Origin: Anaerolineales bacterium
GTDB lineage: Bacteria; Chloroflexota; Anaerolineae; JAAEKA01
NCBI GenBank assembly: GCA_020634615.1
Contig: JACKBI010000012.1
Location: 139,597 to 203,596 of the forward strand
Direction of reading: 5' to 3'
Length of the DNA stretch: 64,000 bases
Below the pieces are notes generated by a model. It saw only the letters and a list, made by a program, of their open reading frames with translations, made no database searches and was not told the origin of the DNA. The position numbers and the translations under genes are program-made. This document shows, one piece after another, positions 61,890 to 64,000 of the stretch. Within the stretch, counting starts at the first letter, position 1. Each line of letters starts with the position of its first letter.

Positions 61890-62642
61890 ATGACGTCACA
61901 GCCAGGGAATCGTCGTCGCCGTTCCATTCGTCTGCTGGGGTACGATTACACTCAACCGGGGGCGTATTTCGTGACCATTTGTGCTCACGAACGCCAGCAC
62001 TTGTTCGGTGAGGTTGTCGATGGTCAAATGCGTTTGTCCTCCGCCGGCCGGGTCGTGGACTGGTACTGGCGCAGGCTGCCACAACATTTCCCACACGTGC
62101 GCCTCGACGCCCACATGGTGATGCCCAATCATGCCCACGTGATTCTATGGATCGTGGATGCGGTAGGGGCGACGCATTCCCCGACGATTTCCGGTCAGAT
62201 GGTCAATGCGGTCCCGACGGATGGTCCTGATCAAACACAGCGCGTGTTGGGGAATGCGTCGCCCCTACTGGCGAATTCCGAAAAGACGGTCAATGTGGTC
62301 CCGACGGATGGTCCTGATCAAACACAACGCGTGTTGGGGAATGCGTCGTCGCCCCTACGACCGAATGGACCGGCGCCGGGTTCGGTGGGCGCAATCATCG
62401 GCAACTTCAAATCGGTGACAACCAGGCGTATCAACAAAATGAACCATACCCCTGGCGACCCTGTATGGCAGCGCAACTTCTACGAGCGCATCGTTCGCAA
62501 TGAACGTGCTCTCCATGCAATTCGGCAGTACATTGCAGACAACCCGGCGCGCTGGCATCTCGACCGGTACAACGCGGCGGCAGAGAGTCAGGATCCGCTG
62601 GCAGTCAGTATCATGGACATGCTGCGAGCGGGCGAGTCATGA
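61890..62642 (+). CDS. REP-associated tyrosine transposase (RAYT, IS200-like Y1) with in-frame REP insert
   Basis: 250-aa single-strand transposase of the Y1/HUH group. GYDYTQPGAYFVTICAHERQ opens the domain; the HUH pair is H81 and H83 in MPNHAHVIL; the catalytic Tyr is probably Y214 in IRQYIADNP. RAYTs are usually 150-190 aa; here residues 91-163 are an extra block with two copies of VPTDGPDQTQRVLGNAS. That block is translated from two REP units (62163-62268 and 62288-62358). It sits between HUH and Tyr, where a loop could tolerate it. ATG at 61890 has AGGAG at 61879-61883. Confidence 0.88.
   Translation: MTSQPGNRRRRSIRLLGYDYTQPGAYFVTICAHERQHLFGEVVDGQMRLSSAGRVVDWYWRRLPQHFPHVRLDAHMVMPNHAHVILWIVDAVGATHSPTISGQMVNAVPTDGPDQTQRVLGNASPLLANSEKTVNVVPTDGPDQTQRVLGNASSPLRPNGPAPGSVGAIIGNFKSVTTRRINKMNHTPGDPVWQRNFYERIVRNERALHAIRQYIADNPARWHLDRYNAAAESQDPLAVSIMDMLRAGES
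62163..62268. repeat. REP/MITE element with 20-bp perfect ends inside the transposase gene
   Basis: GTAGGGGCGACGCATTCCCC (62163-62182) and its exact complement (62249-62268). The right part, 62201-62268, is nearly identical to the next unit. Confidence 0.9.
62288..62358. repeat. second REP unit, tandem and in frame
   Basis: 71 nt matching 62201-62268 with two substitutions and one extra GTC triplet, so frame is kept. Unit starts are 87 nt (29 codons) apart. Confidence 0.9.
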
Positions 62643-62803
62643 TGCCTGTCCTCCTTGCATGACAGGGAGGTTTCAGAACAAGTTTCTGTTGCTGCTCAAC
62701 CACTATTGAATACGCTCAAATCGAAACGTGTCATCAATCAGGCATTCCCTGGGAGGGAAAGGATGGGATTGACTCAAGCAAGCTGCATCACTGGAGGGAG
62801 AAT

Positions 62804-63067
62804 TCAGCGATACGTGTCTTCGCGCCGTCGTCTGACTTCTACGATAACAACCATTCGTTCTCTATCATCGACGTGGTAAATCACGCGCCAATTGCCCACG
62901 CGAATTCGCCAGCCCTCCAGATCGCGTAGTTTGCGACATCCCGGTGGACGCGGGTTGTCTTCCAATTTCAGGATGGCCTGAGCGACACGGCTGTAATCAG
63001 GTTCGGGAATATGATCGAGCTGCTGACGTGTCTTGCGATCGAGAAGCTCAACCCTGTACTTTGCCAT
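62804..63067 (-). CDS. RelE/ParE-type toxin
   Basis: 87-aa protein of the RelE/ParE superfamily: YRVELLDRKTRQQLDHIP at the N-terminus, KLRDLEGWRIRVGNWRVIYHVDD with the conserved R-x-G-xx-R-V-IY pattern, and a basic C-terminus. RelE members cut mRNA in the ribosome. The start overlaps the antitoxin gene by 20 nt (63048-63067), the usual order antitoxin-toxin. The specific target is not known. Confidence 0.88.
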   Translation of the reverse strand: MAKYRVELLDRKTRQQLDHIPEPDYSRVAQAILKLEDNPRPPGCRKLRDLEGWRIRVGNWRVIYHVDDRERMVVIVEVRRRREDTYR

Positions 63068-63323
63068 CTAAGCCTTCGCGCTGGAGCTGGTAATCGCGAA
63101 ACGATAGACGTTCAGTTTGATTCGACCCACCGGCTGCCTGAGCAAGGCGAATGGCCAATTCGTCGTCCCGGCTGTCTGCCTCGTCGTCCAGCAAATCCAG
63201 GTAGTGGTCGTACTCGTCCATCGTCAACAAAACAGCCACCGGCTGACCCTGTGTTCCGACAACATAGCGAGCGCCCTGTTCGCGCAAGAGGCCAGTCAGA
63301 TCATCGGGTGATTTCTCGCTCAT
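63048..63323 (-). CDS. antitoxin (Phd/YefM-like)
   Basis: 91-aa partner of the RelE-type toxin. DDLTGLLREQGARYVVGTQ and QPVAVLLTMDEYDHYLDLLDD match the DNA-binding N-terminal region of Phd/YefM antitoxins. The C-terminal 35 residues are charged and would be the toxin-binding part. AAGGAGAG lies 10 nt before ATG 63323 (a GTG two codons earlier is possible). Promoter and operator-like repeat lie at 63364-63410. Confidence 0.82.
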   Translation of the reverse strand: MSEKSPDDLTGLLREQGARYVVGTQGQPVAVLLTMDEYDHYLDLLDDEADSRDDELAIRLAQAAGGSNQTERLSFRDYQLQREGLDGKVQG

Positions 63324-63363
63324 GAGCACAACTCTCCTTAAGTCACAACGCCTACTGGATTAC

Positions 63364-63397
63364 ACGCATGTAAGCGGAACCATTGTACTCCATGCGT
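63364..63397. promoter_or_regulatory. operator candidate of the toxin-antitoxin operon
   Basis: ACGCATG (63364-63370) and CATGCGT (63391-63397) are exact inverted repeats that flank the -10 box, a layout expected for autorepression by an antitoxin. Confidence 0.5.
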
Positions 63398-63410
63398 TAG
63401 TTGTGTTCAA
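63382..63410 (-). promoter_or_regulatory. promoter of the toxin-antitoxin operon
   Basis: Minus strand TTGAAC (63410-63405), 17-nt spacer, TACAAT (63387-63382), 59 nt before the antitoxin start. Confidence 0.7.
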
Positions 63411-63580
63411 GAACTGGTTGATACCTCCGGGTGTCAACTCGCCGGCGCGATACGTTATTGGCAGAGCGTTGTTATTGCGAACAAGCGACAGTTGCGCCAG
63501 CGCTGATCGATAGAGGCGAAGTTAGATATGCTTATAACGGGTTTTGGGCGGTTGGAAGAATACTTTCTAACTGGCAGCTA

Positions 63581-63619
63581 CCATCAAGGTAACAGGATCG
63601 AAAGACCTTACCTTGATGG
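63581..63619. promoter_or_regulatory. 12-bp perfect inverted repeat over the ribosome-binding site of the HTH gene
   Basis: CCATCAAGGTAA (63581-63592) and TTACCTTGATGG (63608-63619) with a 15-nt spacer. The right arm runs into GGAGG (63618-63622). It may be an operator for the HTH protein or a hairpin that hides the ribosome-binding site. Confidence 0.6.
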
Positions 63620-63627
63620 AGGCACCC

Positions 63628-63831
63628 ATGGCTCGTCTGCGCATTGGCGAAAAGGATCAGAACCAGCATTCGATACACAACCTGCTACACCGGCACGACA
63701 ACGGCCTGACAGAGCAGGAGATCGCAGAAATGACCGGCATGGACCGGCGCCGCTTGAACAATTACCTGCGCGACTTGCAAGATCAGCAGAAGGCCTATCG
63801 GGAAAAGCGGCTGTGGTTTGGAGAAAGATGA
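63628..63831 (+). CDS. small helix-turn-helix protein
   Basis: 67-aa protein with a winged-helix/HTH signature, GLTEQEIAEMTGMDRRRLNNY, followed by a charged helix and KRLWFGER wing-like end. GGAGG lies 5 nt before the ATG at 63628. Its N-terminal part aligns with the start of the gene at 63921, so the two seem related. It may be a DNA-binding regulator or the remnant of a longer WYL- or DeoR-type protein; no effector domain is present. Confidence 0.65.
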   Translation: MARLRIGEKDQNQHSIHNLLHRHDNGLTEQEIAEMTGMDRRRLNNYLRDLQDQQKAYREKRLWFGER

Positions 63832-63920
63832 CCTGGCAAATCCGGTGTTGATAATTTTCCAACTCGCCGTCATAATATGGTTAGAGACAACGAGCACTAC
63901 GTGTTCTGAGGCAAGAACAA

Positions 63921-64000
63921 ATGTCCCGAATAGACGAATCGACCAAACGACAACGTAAGGAGCGTGTTCAACTCATCGTTGCCCGCGCGGACGGTCTGAG
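63921..64000 (+). CDS. start of a related helix-turn-helix gene, cut by window edge
   Basis: Only 26 codons are visible: MSRIDESTKRQRKERVQLIV and then ARADGL. GAGG at 63908-63911 precedes the ATG. The K-x-Q-x6-L-x2-R-x-D/N-GL pattern matches the N-terminus of the 67-aa HTH protein just upstream, which suggests a paralogous, probably longer, regulator that continues outside the window. Confidence 0.55.
   Translation, partial: MSRIDESTKRQRKERVQLIVARADGL

Overview
The window reads as a high-GC bacterial chromosome segment, most likely from a member of the Chloroflexota (Anaerolineae/Caldilineae-like). This is an inference from protein style. Secreted proteins carry long TPTPT or PPTATP linkers, DNRLRE/SdrD-B-like and IPT/TIG modules, and one C-terminal YLPLI motif. 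The segment also has an isopentenyl phosphate kinase next to an AcnX-type small subunit (an archaeal-style mevalonate branch), a Rex repressor, two 2-oxoacid:ferredoxin oxidoreductases, and many palindromic intergenic repeats. No rRNA, CRISPR array or prophage was seen; there is one tRNA (Val, TAC).

Layout. 1-7.5 kb: end of a glycogen-debranching enzyme, an R2-like ligand-binding oxidase (R2lox) with every signature residue, a pentapeptide-repeat protein, and a drug/lipid-type ABC-2 exporter operon behind a strikingly structured leader. 7.6-15.5 kb: a GT39-like membrane glycosyltransferase, a heterodimeric ABC exporter (one canonical and one degenerate ATP site), a small uncatalogued 43-codon gene with its own promoter and terminator in front of that exporter, and a secreted phosphoesterase. 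15.7-27.4 kb: fused homocysteine methyltransferase/MTHFR, lysine 2,3-aminomutase followed by a D-Ala-D-Ala-ligase-like ATP-grasp protein, a secreted five-IPT-domain protein, a TerC/DUF475 membrane protein, an M3 peptidase and a cell-wall amidase. 27.5-34 kb: polysaccharide export genes (chain-length protein, flippase, methyltransferase) and a large secreted esterase.

34.3-44.5 kb: CBS proteins, a PLP aminotransferase, a universal stress protein, a four-gene 2-oxoacid:ferredoxin oxidoreductase operon (delta-alpha-beta-gamma), rex with a Rex-type operator overlapping the -35 boxes of two divergent promoters, a Yip1 membrane protein, and a MacA-like adaptor with its ATPase. 44.6-47.5 kb: tRNA-Val with a consensus promoter, selA, AcnX small subunit and isopentenyl phosphate kinase. 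47.8-56.3 kb: site-2 protease RseP, then a tight six-gene operon (zinc-ribbon/LysM, HEAT, AEC transporter, TPR, FecR-like, GT39-like). 56.4-61.8 kb: a two-subunit 2-oxoacid:ferredoxin oxidoreductase, a CPA1 Na+/H+ antiporter and a universal stress protein. 61.8-64 kb is accessory: a REP-associated tyrosine transposase whose own palindromic repeat lies in frame inside its coding sequence, a RelE-type toxin-antitoxin pair with promoter and operator, and two related small helix-turn-helix genes, the second cut by the window edge.

The least expected items are: the 43-codon leader gene with a terminator before the ABC exporter (a possible attenuator or exported peptide); the transposase that has absorbed its own REP units; the Rex-controlled divergent promoter; the AcnX/IPK pair; the structured leader at 3.2 kb; and several families of perfect-palindrome intergenic elements, two of which supply the stop codon of the preceding gene.
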